Shown here: positions 1 to 8,903 of the stretch, piece by piece
Layout: each line of letters begins with the position of its first letter
Position numbering within the stretch: position 1 is the first letter of the stretch
Source: Kmv42 sp040757455
GTDB taxonomy: Bacteria; Nitrospirota; Thermodesulfovibrionia; Thermodesulfovibrionales; SM23-35
Direction: 5' to 3'
Length of the DNA: 15,408 nucleotides
Assembly (NCBI GenBank): GCA_040757455.1
Contig: JBFLXE010000060.1
Coordinates: 1-15,408, forward strand
Notes under the pieces: generated by a model
Databases searched by the model: none
What the model was told of the DNA's origin: nothing
The model's input: the letters and a program-made list of their open reading frames with translations, nothing else
Program-made: the position numbers and the translations under genes

Positions 1-2733
1 TTCGGCTTCAGAAATTCCGCTGAATATCTTCTTAAAACAGCCCTAAGAAATGTTAAAGATAAAAATTACTCCAAAATACTCTATTTAGCTCCATCTTTCA
101 AGAAAGTGGCAGACAGTCAGCAACGCCTTCACAACCTTCTGGGAAGAGAATACATCCCCCCTGAAATGACAACGATAAGAAATCTTTCAAGGAGGCTTTA
201 TACCCTTTACGGTGATAAAAAAGTCATACCCATGCAGCTTGTGCCTGTGATCATATCGAGAATATGTGGCAAAGCCATTGGTTTTTCGTCTATCGTGTCT
301 AACTTCATTGATGAGATTAAGAATTATCATGCTGGTAAAAGCATAGAGTGCATAACCGATGAACTTGAAACGATTTTCAAGGAACACAACATTCCTGATG
401 ATGTATCACAGCGCGCCTTTCAGGCGCTTGATATCTTCAGGAAATACGAGGGCGTCCTTCTTAAGGCTTCTCTTGTCGATGAGAATGATGTCCTTGCGGC
501 ATGTCCTTCTTTCGCTCGCATGCATTATAAGAATATTGACCTTATTATTGATGGCTTTTATCAGCTTACAAAATCAGAGGAACTTATCATAAGGGCGCTT
601 GCAGAAGTATCTGATGAGGTTCTTGTTTCAGTGCCATATAATGAAAAATTTGCTTATATAACAGAAAGATATATAAATTTCATAAATAAGTACTTTAATA
701 CTGAAGAGATTCGTCTTTCTGATGATAGAAAGGCAAGGGAGCCTTTTTGCTCGGCCTATCCTGGACCGGAAGAGGAGATTGAAGGCATCGCGAGAATCAT
801 AAAAAATTATTTTATTTCAGGGACTATGAAAGATTTGCACAGGGCGGGCGTTGCCTTTCCTGTTCTTGAAAAATATGTTGATATCACGCTCCGGGTCTTC
901 AAAAGATACGGAATACCCTGCAACACGTCTTATGCGAGGCGCTTAGGCATGACAAAGCCTTTTCTTGATTTCATTGCCCTGCTCGAATCCATAGCAGACG
1001 ATTATCCAAGGATCCAATTTTCACAATTTCTCACGTCGCCATATTTTGCTCAACTCCCCGGAGTCTTCCGCAAGACTGTCCCTCACTTTTGCCTTATGTC
1101 GGGATTAATTAAGGGAAAGACCGAGTGGTTGAACCGTCTCCGTTATGGTGGCAATCGGGAGGAAATGGGAATAAAACCTCATTTATTAAGCGAGACGGAG
1201 AGGGAACTTAAGAAGATTTTCAAAAAGCTTCTCTCCCTCGAATCCAGAAAAGAACATGGTAATTTCAACCTCTTCGGCGAATATATTGCGAAACTTCTGA
1301 AAGATTTTGGCTTTCCGGGAGGCCAGAATGAGGATCTTCATGATCAGGTCGTTAAACTATTAAATGAACTCTCCTTCTTAGACAGTACAATCGTCTCCTC
1401 CCAGTTGACATTTCGGCAATTCATCGATGCCCTGAAGCACCTAGCTAATTCCACAACTATTGAAGAAGAAGGAATCGGTATCCCGATCATGAATCTTTCT
1501 GAAATCCAGGCTATGCAGCCTGATTTTCTCTTCATCGGAGGACTCAGAGAATCCGAATTGCCGTCAAAACCTGACATGGATCACATTCTGCCGGAAAGTG
1601 TCAGGACTTCCTTTAATCTCTTAAACTTGCAGATGTATCTATCTCTTCAAAAATTTCTGTTCCAAAGAGCATTGGAATCGTCAGATGAAGTCCATCTATC
1701 CTACTCGGTGATGGAAGGTGATAAAGTTTTTCTGCCCTCTCCTTTCTTGCCCTTGAACAGGAAATCCAGAAAGAAAATTCACGGTATTTTCTCTGTCGAG
1801 GAGGAGTTGCTGAAAAAAGGCAGGAACCCCCTTTCCCATTACATGAGCGATATTGCTGACCTTGATGGAAGGCTATTAAGAAATAAATTTGGACGCAATT
1901 CTTATATAAGAGTGACCGACATTGATTATTTCAGGAATTGCCCCAGGAAATTTTTCATAGAAAAAGTCCTTTGCCTGCAGCCTTTGGAAATAAAAGGATA
2001 TGAAGTCGAAGAAAAAGTTCTGGGAACCATAGCGCACGACATCATGCGGAATCTGATAGCCATGCCTTTTTCCAGTGTCGATGACCTTGTGATAAATGCA
2101 GAGAAGTCGCTCGAAAATGTCCTTTCAAAAAAACCGATCGAAGATTACTGGAAAAAAGTAATAAGAGATACTTTCCTCATCATGATTCCCAAAATATACG
2201 AAATCGAAAAAAGAATTCGTGATGACGGATATTCTTTGCTCGACACCGAGATGGATATAGAGGGTGAACCGGTTGGTGGTATCAAGCTAAGAGGCAAAAT
2301 AGACAGAATAGATAATAAGAATGACGAAATTGAGCTGATAGATTATAAGACCGGGGCACTGCAGTTCGCCGGAGCCCGTGTGTTGGGAAAGGGTGAGATG
2401 CTCCAGTTGTTCCTTTACGCGGCACTTATGCAACTTAGGGGTTACAGGATCAACCGCGTGGGCATTTATTCGCTCAAGGACGTGGTCATTTCCTGGATTC
2501 CGGGGAGGAACGACAGAAAAGAAGAACGCACGCTGGATGATTATATTCCTGCGAGCCTTCATTTCCTCGAAGATACTGTTCACAAGATGAGGAGCGGATA
2601 TCTCCGCGCGGACCCTTTGAACGAGCAGACCTGCTGGAACTGTCCTGAAAGGCCATATTGTCCTTTCATCCAGAAAGCAGATGGTGAAAGCCGCTTACCT
2701 GACAGAAAGCCCATTCATGGAAACATATCTTGA
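1..2733 (+). CDS. addB: AddB-type ATP-dependent nuclease subunit, 5' end outside the window
   Basis: This is the AddB subunit of the AddAB helicase-nuclease, which processes double-strand breaks for RecA-dependent repair. The frame is open from base 1 with no stop, and the residues before the GTG at 106 (including ILYLAPSFKK) look like a normal AddB N-terminus. The GTG is therefore internal and the gene begins upstream. About 910 residues are visible. The C-terminal PD-(D/E)XK nuclease is intact: an Asp codon in GKIDRID near 2302, DYK at 2341-2349, and a following QLFLYAALM helix. Four cysteines fit the AddB iron-sulfur staple: one in NCPRKF (1939) and three spaced C-x2-C-x5-C (2632, 2641, 2659). 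The helicase-like middle includes IDGFYQLTKSEE and FIGGLRESELP. It overlaps addA by 53 bp, or by 17 bp if addA uses its second start. The N-terminal nucleotide-binding region is not visible, so its state is unknown. Confidence 0.88.
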   Translation, partial: FGFRNSAEYLLKTALRNVKDKNYSKILYLAPSFKKVADSQQRLHNLLGREYIPPEMTTIRNLSRRLYTLYGDKKVIPMQLVPVIISRICGKAIGFSSIVSNFIDEIKNYHAGKSIECITDELETIFKEHNIPDDVSQRAFQALDIFRKYEGVLLKASLVDENDVLAACPSFARMHYKNIDLIIDGFYQLTKSEELIIRALAEVSDEVLVSVPYNEKFAYITERYINFINKYFNTEEIRLSDDRKAREPFCSAYPGPEEEIEGIARIIKNYFISGTMKDLHRAGVAFPVLEKYVDITLRVFKRYGIPCNTSYARRLGMTKPFLDFIALLESIADDYPRIQFSQFLTSPYFAQLPGVFRKTVPHFCLMSGLIKGKTEWLNRLRYGGNREEMGIKPHLLSETERELKKIFKKLLSLESRKEHGNFNLFGEYIAKLLKDFGFPGGQNEDLHDQVVKLLNELSFLDSTIVSSQLTFRQFIDALKHLANSTTIEEEGIGIPIMNLSEIQAMQPDFLFIGGLRESELPSKPDMDHILPESVRTSFNLLNLQMYLSLQKFLFQRALESSDEVHLSYSVMEGDKVFLPSPFLPLNRKSRKKIHGIFSVEEELLKKGRNPLSHYMSDIADLDGRLLRNKFGRNSYIRVTDIDYFRNCPRKFFIEKVLCLQPLEIKGYEVEEKVLGTIAHDIMRNLIAMPFSSVDDLVINAEKSLENVLSKKPIEDYWKKVIRDTFLIMIPKIYEIEKRIRDDGYSLLDTEMDIEGEPVGGIKLRGKIDRIDNKNDEIELIDYKTGALQFAGARVLGKGEMLQLFLYAALMQLRGYRINRVGIYSLKDVVISWIPGRNDRKEERTLDDYIPASLHFLEDTVHKMRSGYLRADPLNEQTCWNCPERPYCPFIQKADGESRLPDRKPIHGNIS

Positions 2734-5521
2734 TATAACAAAAAATATTATCATCTCGTCACCCGCTGGCTCGGGAAAGACAGAGAAACTCGCCAGGCGG
2801 TATGTAAGCCTTCTTCTTTCGGGTGCGGAGATCGAAAAAATATTGGCAATAACCTTCACCGAAAAAGCAGCAGCAGAGATGAAAGAGAGAATTCTCTCAC
2901 TACTCGAAAAGCAATATCCCGATCTTTTCCCAAGGGTGAGAGAAAAGATGCCTCTAATGAGGATATCCACTATTCATTCATTCTGCCTTAAACTACTTAA
3001 ACGTTTCTCTTTTGAACTCGGACTAGACCCCTCTCTTGAGGTCATAGACGAATTCAATGCATCAATCCTTTGGTCTGAATCTGTGTATGACTGTCTCATG
3101 GAAGAAAGGGAAAAGCCTGATCTCTTCCTGGCAATGATGAAAACGAGGGGTATCAAAGGCTGGAACAATCTGCGAAAAATTCTGGAGGAACTACATCGAA
3201 GGAGATCACAAACAGATCTTTTATTGCGCGAATCACACAATCATGAGGAAGAGGAAGCGGGAAGAATTCTGCAGCTCTATGAGAGATGTCTAACGCGTTA
3301 TAACGCAAAAAAAATGGAAAGGCACCTTGTGGACTTCAACGATCTTGAGCTGCTCACTTACGAGGCTATTGTCAAAAACCCCCACTGGCATAACATTCTT
3401 TACTCTTTTGATGAGCACACGGATCACATCCTTGTGGACGAATTTCAGGATACAAGTTCGCTTCAGTGGCGTATTATCGACAAGCTGACTGAAGAATGGC
3501 GCTCGGGGGTGGGCTCAAAAGTGGACTCCGGAAAGACGCCGACTATATTTCTTGTCGGAGATGAAAAACAGTCTATTTATCTTTTCAGAGGTGCCAATGT
3601 GAGCCTGTTTCGCGAGGCAAGAAAAAGATTTTCCAAATGGCTTGCAGAGAAATACCACTTCGAAGAGGTGCGGGAAAATTACAGAAGTCTAAAAGCGATT
3701 ATAGAATTCACGAACAGTCTTTTTACCCGGCTCATGCCCTCTGTTACTTGTGAGGAGGGCTGGCGTACGATTTATACTCCTTTTGAAGCGAAGAGATCAG
3801 GCGACGGTCGCGTAGAATTAATCTTAATCGAAGGTTCGGATAAGACACAAAAAAATCGGGAACGAGAGGCGGCCATTCTGTCCAAGCGCATTAACTCCAT
3901 AGTCGGACGCCTTGAAATATATGACGGCGATGTCAGGAGAACCTGCACATATGGCGATATTGCAATTCTTTTGCGAAAGAGGACTCATCTGTCGACCTTT
4001 GAAGATGCACTCAGGCGAAATCACATTCCCTTTATCGTGGTAAAAGGTATCGGGTTCTATGATGAACCGGAGGTTGCGTTGCTAAGGGAGTTGCTATTTT
4101 TTATCGTCGATCCTATGGATGACCACAGTCTGTACTGCATTTTGAGATCCCCAATTTTTGATATTGATAACAAAACATTGCACCGGCTTGTGTCGGCAGA
4201 TGATCTGCCCTTGATAGAGAAAATCCAGACTTCAAGAAACAAGAAGGTAAAGCATGCATTTGAGTGTCTCGCGCGATGGATTGAAAGATCCGTAACAATA
4301 CCGTATGCCGAAATTCTTGAAGAAACACTTTCTGAAACGGGAGCGTGGCAGTATTTCTGGGAAAGACAGAGATATGTAAATATTAAGAAGTTCATCAGAA
4401 TAATTGAGCAATATGAAGGCAGAGGGCTTTCGGGGATTGAGATTAGAGAAAAGCTCATCAAAGCCAGACGTGGCGAAGAACCAAAGGCAAATATCAATAC
4501 CGAAGGCATGGACGCCGTAAAAATTATGACTGTTCACGCTGCAAAAGGCCTCCAGTTTCCTGTGGTTTTTCTTCCATCGCTTGACGAAGACAATGCGCCA
4601 AGAAGTAATGCCATTGTGATCGAGGAGGAGAAAGACAGGATTTTTCTGGCATATGAGGACGATTCCAGGAGAAGGCTCAAAAAAGAACATTTTCAGAGGC
4701 GTAAAGAAAAGGAACTGGAGGAAGAAAAGAGACTTTTTTATGTCGCGATCACGCGCGCAAGAGATTTTCTCTGTATGCTGGCAGCTCCCCAAAAAGACCA
4801 GCCACATAAGGGAAGACTCGCCTATATCAGTCAGAATCACGATAATCTGGCATCGCTGGACATTTTAACCGAATCGGAGATTGAAGAAATGTGCGCATCC
4901 GTCTGCCGTCCCGCCGTGCCAGATTCTGCTTCAGAACAGTTCATGCCCGGACCTGTTTATACAGATTCCCTCGCGTTTGAGCCATTATTCAAATGGCGGA
5001 ATGTTACAGAAGACCTGGATATAAGAGTGAAGCACGGCGAAGATTGGGTCTTGCTGGGACGTGTCCTTCACAGTCTTTTTGAACAACTTTCGAAGGGGAT
5101 AATCACTCTGGATCAAATAAATAAGCGGGCAGAAAACTTTCTGAAGAACGAACTTTTTAATCCGGAAAATATGGAGAAATTTAAGAAAGTCATCACGGAT
5201 GATCTTAAGAAACTCGGAATATCAGGTCTTTTGGACAGAATAATTTTGCCCCGGAAGGAATCCTATGCGGAGCTACCTTTTGTCCTGCAGAAAGGCAATA
5301 CCGTCTTTAAGGGAAGGATTGACAGAATAATTATTGAAAATAACGAAGCTTTGATCTATGACTATAAGACCTTTCCTGTTAAAGAAAGCGAAATGTCTGA
5401 ACTTATCAAGAAATACAGATTTCAGATGGATGTCTATAAGACCGCTGTGGAGAAAATACTTTCACTGCGAACCAGAGGATATCTTCTCTTTACTCACGTA
5501 CCTCTGCTTTTAGAGATTTGA
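2681..5521 (+). CDS. addA: AddA-type UvrD-family helicase/exonuclease subunit
   Basis: This is the superfamily 1 3'-5' helicase and nuclease subunit that partners AddB in resecting DNA ends. It has 946 residues, shorter than the roughly 1,230 of Bacillus AddA. Visible motifs are Walker A SSPAGSGKT (26-34), TFTEKAAAEM (58-67), STIHSFC (96-102), Walker B DEFQD (253-257), GDEKQSIYLFRGA (293-305), ENYRS (332-336), TVHAAKGLQF (617-626) and VAITRAR (688-694). A RecB-type nuclease follows: GRVLH (His797), GRID (Asp881), DYK (894-896) and Q-x3-Y (915-919). All key residues are present, so both activities look intact. The start is uncertain. ATG at 2681 overlaps addB by 53 bp, while ATG at 2717 (residue 13) still precedes Walker A and overlaps by 17 bp. 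Neither has a strong Shine-Dalgarno site. Translation is probably coupled to addB. No terminator is seen in the 25 bp before the convergent gene. Confidence 0.92.
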   Translation: MVKAAYLTESPFMETYLDITKNIIISSPAGSGKTEKLARRYVSLLLSGAEIEKILAITFTEKAAAEMKERILSLLEKQYPDLFPRVREKMPLMRISTIHSFCLKLLKRFSFELGLDPSLEVIDEFNASILWSESVYDCLMEEREKPDLFLAMMKTRGIKGWNNLRKILEELHRRRSQTDLLLRESHNHEEEEAGRILQLYERCLTRYNAKKMERHLVDFNDLELLTYEAIVKNPHWHNILYSFDEHTDHILVDEFQDTSSLQWRIIDKLTEEWRSGVGSKVDSGKTPTIFLVGDEKQSIYLFRGANVSLFREARKRFSKWLAEKYHFEEVRENYRSLKAIIEFTNSLFTRLMPSVTCEEGWRTIYTPFEAKRSGDGRVELILIEGSDKTQKNREREAAILSKRINSIVGRLEIYDGDVRRTCTYGDIAILLRKRTHLSTFEDALRRNHIPFIVVKGIGFYDEPEVALLRELLFFIVDPMDDHSLYCILRSPIFDIDNKTLHRLVSADDLPLIEKIQTSRNKKVKHAFECLARWIERSVTIPYAEILEETLSETGAWQYFWERQRYVNIKKFIRIIEQYEGRGLSGIEIREKLIKARRGEEPKANINTEGMDAVKIMTVHAAKGLQFPVVFLPSLDEDNAPRSNAIVIEEEKDRIFLAYEDDSRRRLKKEHFQRRKEKELEEEKRLFYVAITRARDFLCMLAAPQKDQPHKGRLAYISQNHDNLASLDILTESEIEEMCASVCRPAVPDSASEQFMPGPVYTDSLAFEPLFKWRNVTEDLDIRVKHGEDWVLLGRVLHSLFEQLSKGIITLDQINKRAENFLKNELFNPENMEKFKKVITDDLKKLGISGLLDRIILPRKESYAELPFVLQKGNTVFKGRIDRIIIENNEALIYDYKTFPVKESEMSELIKKYRFQMDVYKTAVEKILSLRTRGYLLFTHVPLLLEI

Positions 5522-5546
5522 TCCGTGATGGCAGGAAGGTTCGCGG

Positions 5547-6947
5547 TTAAAGTAGATATTCTGCGAGGTTTATCTTATATTTATTTGGATCGAGAGTCTT
5601 GATGATGGTCCTGTAAAACTTACCTGCCGCGTTCTTTTCGGTGAGATCAACGACCGGGCCGTTAACCCTCTGTCCTTTGCCGTCGATAATGATCAGAACT
5701 CTGGGCCTCTCCGCAAAAATCATATCCGTTTCATAGACAAGGCCGAGTTCCTTTGTATTAAGCATAACAAGGGTACCTATCGGAAAGACGCCCACCATAT
5801 TAATAAAAAATTTGAACAATAACGGATCAAGCTGGGTGCCCGCTCTTTCCATCATGATACTCAATGCTTTGTCCGGAGCCAGCGGGATTCTGGAATAAAC
5901 TCTTGCGGATGTCATGGCATCGTACTGATCCACAAGTGACACGATCCTGGAAAAGATGTCGAGTTCCGAATACTTCTTGATCCTGGGATATCCTGAAAGG
6001 TCATAATTCATATGATGCTCGAAGGCGACAATTGAAGATTTTATGGATGTTGAATCCATTCCCTTTAATCTCAACATCGCCTTGACGCCCCAGATTGGGT
6101 GTCTCCTTATGATATTCCATTCGTCATCAGTAAAATTTGTTGACTTGTTCAGTATATCACTTGGAATCTCTATCTTTCCTATATCATGAAATAGTGCAAC
6201 CAGACCAAGTTCGGTAAGCATTTTCTTGTTCATGCCCAGCCTCTGTCCAAGAGCGATGGAAAGTATGCTCACATTGACGGAATGATGATACGTATATTCG
6301 TCATAATCCTTGATCGCTGTCATTCCAAGGAGCAGCTTTTCTTCTTCGAGTATGTGGTCAACCATGGTTTCAACAATCCTTTTGGCCTTTCTCATATTGA
6401 CCTTTTCGCCCGCTTTGATCTTGTTCATGACTCCCTTAGAATATGAGACCGCATTGAAATATATCTTCTTTATAACCTTTCGGGCATCAACCTCTTTCTG
6501 TTCACTTATCTTCTTGAGACGGTCTGTTTCAATCTGTGAATCAGCCATAATATCTGACATTGTCTCATATGGCTCATTCGAATAGCCGGCTGAAATAAAA
6601 GCCCTTAAGAATGTCTGCACGTCTTCAGTGCTGACAAAATCTTTAAAAATTACCGATCCAAGCTCCCGCTTTCTGAATTCTCTCACAATAAAGTCAAAGC
6701 TGAGAAGATATTCAAGTGAATAGCGTATTCTCACATCATTCAGATAGAAAAAATCGCCTATAAGATCCAGCCTGATCTGCTGCTCCAGTTTCAAAAGCGG
6801 ATTAATTAGTGACAAAAATCTTTCGACGGCGGTCGTCACGGCGATGTTACCCGGATCATGAATCTGGGCGGTCCTCAGAATAACAGATATTTGATTAATA
6901 ATATCTTGTGCGCTCTGATGAATCTCTCTGTATTCTTTATTGGCCAT
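5547..6947 (-). CDS. HD-GYP domain protein, probable cyclic-dinucleotide phosphodiesterase
   Basis: The protein has 466 residues with no signal peptide or membrane segment, so it is probably cytoplasmic. Residues about 1-125 form an N-terminal domain resembling the start of the neighbouring HEAT protein. Residues about 140-205 are helical and charged. An HD-GYP domain spans about 210-375, followed by a short C-terminal domain. The metal-ligand pattern of HD-GYP enzymes is complete: Glu217-x3-His221, HD at 254-255 with Lys258, His283, HH at 311-312, and Asp340. The GYP signature is altered, reading HHMNYDLSGYP rather than HHE-x2-DG-x-GYP. GYP itself (319-321) is kept, but Glu is replaced by Met and Gly by Leu. 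HD-GYP proteins hydrolyse c-di-GMP, and some act on cGAMP; the substrate here cannot be read from sequence. Its start lies inside the end of the HEAT gene (11-bp overlap), which suggests coupled translation. An AGAAG-like stretch upstream is only a weak ribosome site. Confidence 0.87.
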   Translation of the reverse strand: MANKEYREIHQSAQDIINQISVILRTAQIHDPGNIAVTTAVERFLSLINPLLKLEQQIRLDLIGDFFYLNDVRIRYSLEYLLSFDFIVREFRKRELGSVIFKDFVSTEDVQTFLRAFISAGYSNEPYETMSDIMADSQIETDRLKKISEQKEVDARKVIKKIYFNAVSYSKGVMNKIKAGEKVNMRKAKRIVETMVDHILEEEKLLLGMTAIKDYDEYTYHHSVNVSILSIALGQRLGMNKKMLTELGLVALFHDIGKIEIPSDILNKSTNFTDDEWNIIRRHPIWGVKAMLRLKGMDSTSIKSSIVAFEHHMNYDLSGYPRIKKYSELDIFSRIVSLVDQYDAMTSARVYSRIPLAPDKALSIMMERAGTQLDPLLFKFFINMVGVFPIGTLVMLNTKELGLVYETDMIFAERPRVLIIIDGKGQRVNGPVVDLTEKNAAGKFYRTIIKTLDPNKYKINLAEYLL

Positions 6948-8586
6948 ATTCGAGTCTTCTGATGGCAGCGCTCGTGTATTCTTTCAGAAGCTTGTTCTTA
7001 GAGCTCCTGAGCCTTTCAAGAATCGGCAATGCGTCCTTGTTGCCGAGCAATCCGAGACCGAAGGCTGCACATGCCCTGTTTTCAAAATTTTTCGACCTGC
7101 CAAAAAGAGTCTTCTTTTTTAGAGTCTTCACCAGAAAATCAAAGACTTCTGAGTCTTTCCACCTGGATATCACCTCATAGAAATCCCTTTTTTCGTCAAA
7201 TTCTTTCTCCTTGAACTTCTTGTCAGAAACATTCTCAAGAATTATTTTTTTTGCGACATCCGATCCGACAGTTCCAAGGGCTTTTGCTGCCGTAATCCTC
7301 ACCTGCACTTCAGGGTCTTCGAGAGAATCCTTCAGAGCCTGTATGACTTGCTGGCCTCCGAGTTCACCCAGAGCCTTAATCACTTCCTTTCTGACCCTGA
7401 TATCTCCGTGTCTGACAGTCTTCAAAAGATGTTCGATGGATCGTCTATCTGCTATTTTTCTTAATATATAGATGACATTTCTCACCACATACCATCTGTG
7501 ATCATCCAGCCCTTTTGCGATACTCGCAATATCCTTTTTGCCGACGATAATGAGGGCCTCGATCACACTCTTCCGTGCCCGAATGGTCTTTAGTTCCCCG
7601 AGGTACTTTATCAAGGGTGAGATCGCGCCTTTATCGAACAATTGCACAAATTCTTCAAAGACGTTTCCCTCTATTTCAATGCCGCTGTCAAGGATCGCCG
7701 CAAGCTGGCCTATCACTTCTTCTGCATTGATATAAGAAAAGAGGAGTCTCAAGTATTTTTTCTCCTCGTCTGATGTCGTTGGCTCATTCATCAGCTCATT
7801 AGCTCTTTTCATCACATCCAGAGTTGAACGCAGGTCTCCACACCCCAAACAAAAATTGATAGTATCACGCAGAAATGAAAAGGTTTCTTCCAGGTCATTC
7901 TGACTCTCCGCCTGGTGGACAAGTTCAAAGAGGATGTCGACTAACTTGCCTATCTTGTCCGATGACTCCTTTTCAAGTTCCTCGACGAGCATCTGCAAGT
8001 CTTTATCCGAAAGCGGCACTATGGATATACCTTTTACATCTTCTTCCTTAAAACCGTCTACATAAGCCTTCATGAGATCATCTACGTGGGTTACTTTTTC
8101 TTTCACCTTGCGTTCTGCCACTGTCTCATATTCTTCCTCGTCGATATCAACTAGGACGGCCTCATCGACAACATAACTAATATTCTTGAAATCTTTTTCC
8201 CACAGGAGTGTAACGACATCGTCGTCCACAACTTCTCTGTCGAAATCCAGGGAAATAATCCTCAAAAATTCCTCCAGTTCCTCTATCAATAGTCCGGACT
8301 TGAAAGCCAACTCTCTGATGCCGTCCTTAAAAAAAAAGAGCGCCAGATTATCTTCTTTCTCGGGATTGTGATATACCGTTTCGGAATCGTAAAGGATACT
8401 GTGCTGTCTGACTTTCAGTGTAAAACTGTCTTTGTAATTAAGAAAGTGCTTAACCCGCTCAAATGTCTCATCCAGGGTCTTCGCATAGACAGGATTATTA
8501 TGGGGGTACAATCTGAAAGTTTTCCTGGCCTTAATAAGATTTTGAACAATGTCCCTTGCCTCTTTAAACTCGTCAGTTTGCTCCAT
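6937..8586 (-). CDS. HEAT-repeat protein with N-terminal domain shared with the HD-GYP neighbour
   Basis: The product is about 549 residues from ATG at 8586; an in-frame GTG at 8601 would add five. Neither start has a clear Shine-Dalgarno site, and ATG is preferred on codon type alone. Residue numbers here follow the longer form. Residues about 14-120 are a globular domain with LYPHNNPVY and EELEEFLRIIS. Residues about 125-230 are acidic and low in complexity. Helical hairpin repeats of the HEAT/PBS-lyase type run from about 325 to 550, for example VRKEVIKALGELGGQQVI and VRITAAKALGTVG. HEAT repeats are protein-binding scaffolds, and no enzymatic motif is visible. There is no signal peptide or membrane helix, so a cytoplasmic location is likely. 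The 11-bp overlap with the HD-GYP gene and the shared N-terminal domain suggest the two act together, perhaps as partner and output; that is inference. Confidence 0.82.
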   Translation of the reverse strand: MEQTDEFKEARDIVQNLIKARKTFRLYPHNNPVYAKTLDETFERVKHFLNYKDSFTLKVRQHSILYDSETVYHNPEKEDNLALFFFKDGIRELAFKSGLLIEELEEFLRIISLDFDREVVDDDVVTLLWEKDFKNISYVVDEAVLVDIDEEEYETVAERKVKEKVTHVDDLMKAYVDGFKEEDVKGISIVPLSDKDLQMLVEELEKESSDKIGKLVDILFELVHQAESQNDLEETFSFLRDTINFCLGCGDLRSTLDVMKRANELMNEPTTSDEEKKYLRLLFSYINAEEVIGQLAAILDSGIEIEGNVFEEFVQLFDKGAISPLIKYLGELKTIRARKSVIEALIIVGKKDIASIAKGLDDHRWYVVRNVIYILRKIADRRSIEHLLKTVRHGDIRVRKEVIKALGELGGQQVIQALKDSLEDPEVQVRITAAKALGTVGSDVAKKIILENVSDKKFKEKEFDEKRDFYEVISRWKDSEVFDFLVKTLKKKTLFGRSKNFENRACAAFGLGLLGNKDALPILERLRSSKNKLLKEYTSAAIRRLEYGQ

Positions 8587-8624
8587 GTTTAAAATTAACA
8601 CAGTATTTCAGGGACAGTCAAACT

Positions 8625-8903
8625 TCAGATGAGAATAATTCTCCTTTCTCTGGAGAAATTCTTGATAATCATTAATGCTGAATTGAGCCTCTGCAGCCGC
8701 GTGTTACGCCATCTTATACCGTGAGGGTCTCCTTGCGGAAATTTTTCGCCTCTGATGTCGACCTGGGCTTTCATTATCTCATGGTAGAGTCCTTTCAGGG
8801 AATCATTATCCAGGGATTTCAGGAAGAGAGGATTCACAACTACGTAACCTTCGGCAACATCATAAGCTATCGCCTTCAGGCTCTTGCCTCTAATTGTTGG
8901 CAT
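8625..8903 (-). CDS. Uncharacterised 92-residue protein downstream of tatC
   Basis: I do not recognise this family. The protein is small, with no signal peptide, membrane helix or cysteine pair. Its N-terminal half (MPTIRGKSLKAIAYDV, then VVVNPLFLKSL) looks folded, and its C-terminal half is basic with many arginines (GIRWRNTRLQRLN, then NFSRERR). The start at 8903 is chosen because AGGAG sits 8 nt upstream. A longer reading from 8951 would overlap tatC by 62 bp, whereas this one overlaps by 14 bp. It lies 38 bp upstream of the HEAT-gene ATG (23 bp from the alternative GTG) and in the same direction, so it is probably in the same transcript as tatC and the HEAT gene. That it is a real gene is supported by the ribosome site, the tight packing and the lack of any other gene in this stretch. 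Its function is unknown. A nucleic-acid or partner-protein binding role would fit the basic tail but is speculation. Confidence 0.68.
   Translation of the reverse strand: MPTIRGKSLKAIAYDVAEGYVVVNPLFLKSLDNDSLKGLYHEIMKAQVDIRGEKFPQGDPHGIRWRNTRLQRLNSALMIIKNFSRERRIILI

Noticed and set aside
4057..4840. Two long open frames antisense to addA (150 and 202 codons)
   Set aside because: They lie wholly inside the well-supported addA gene on the opposite strand, with low-quality protein sequence and no recognisable domain or ribosome site.
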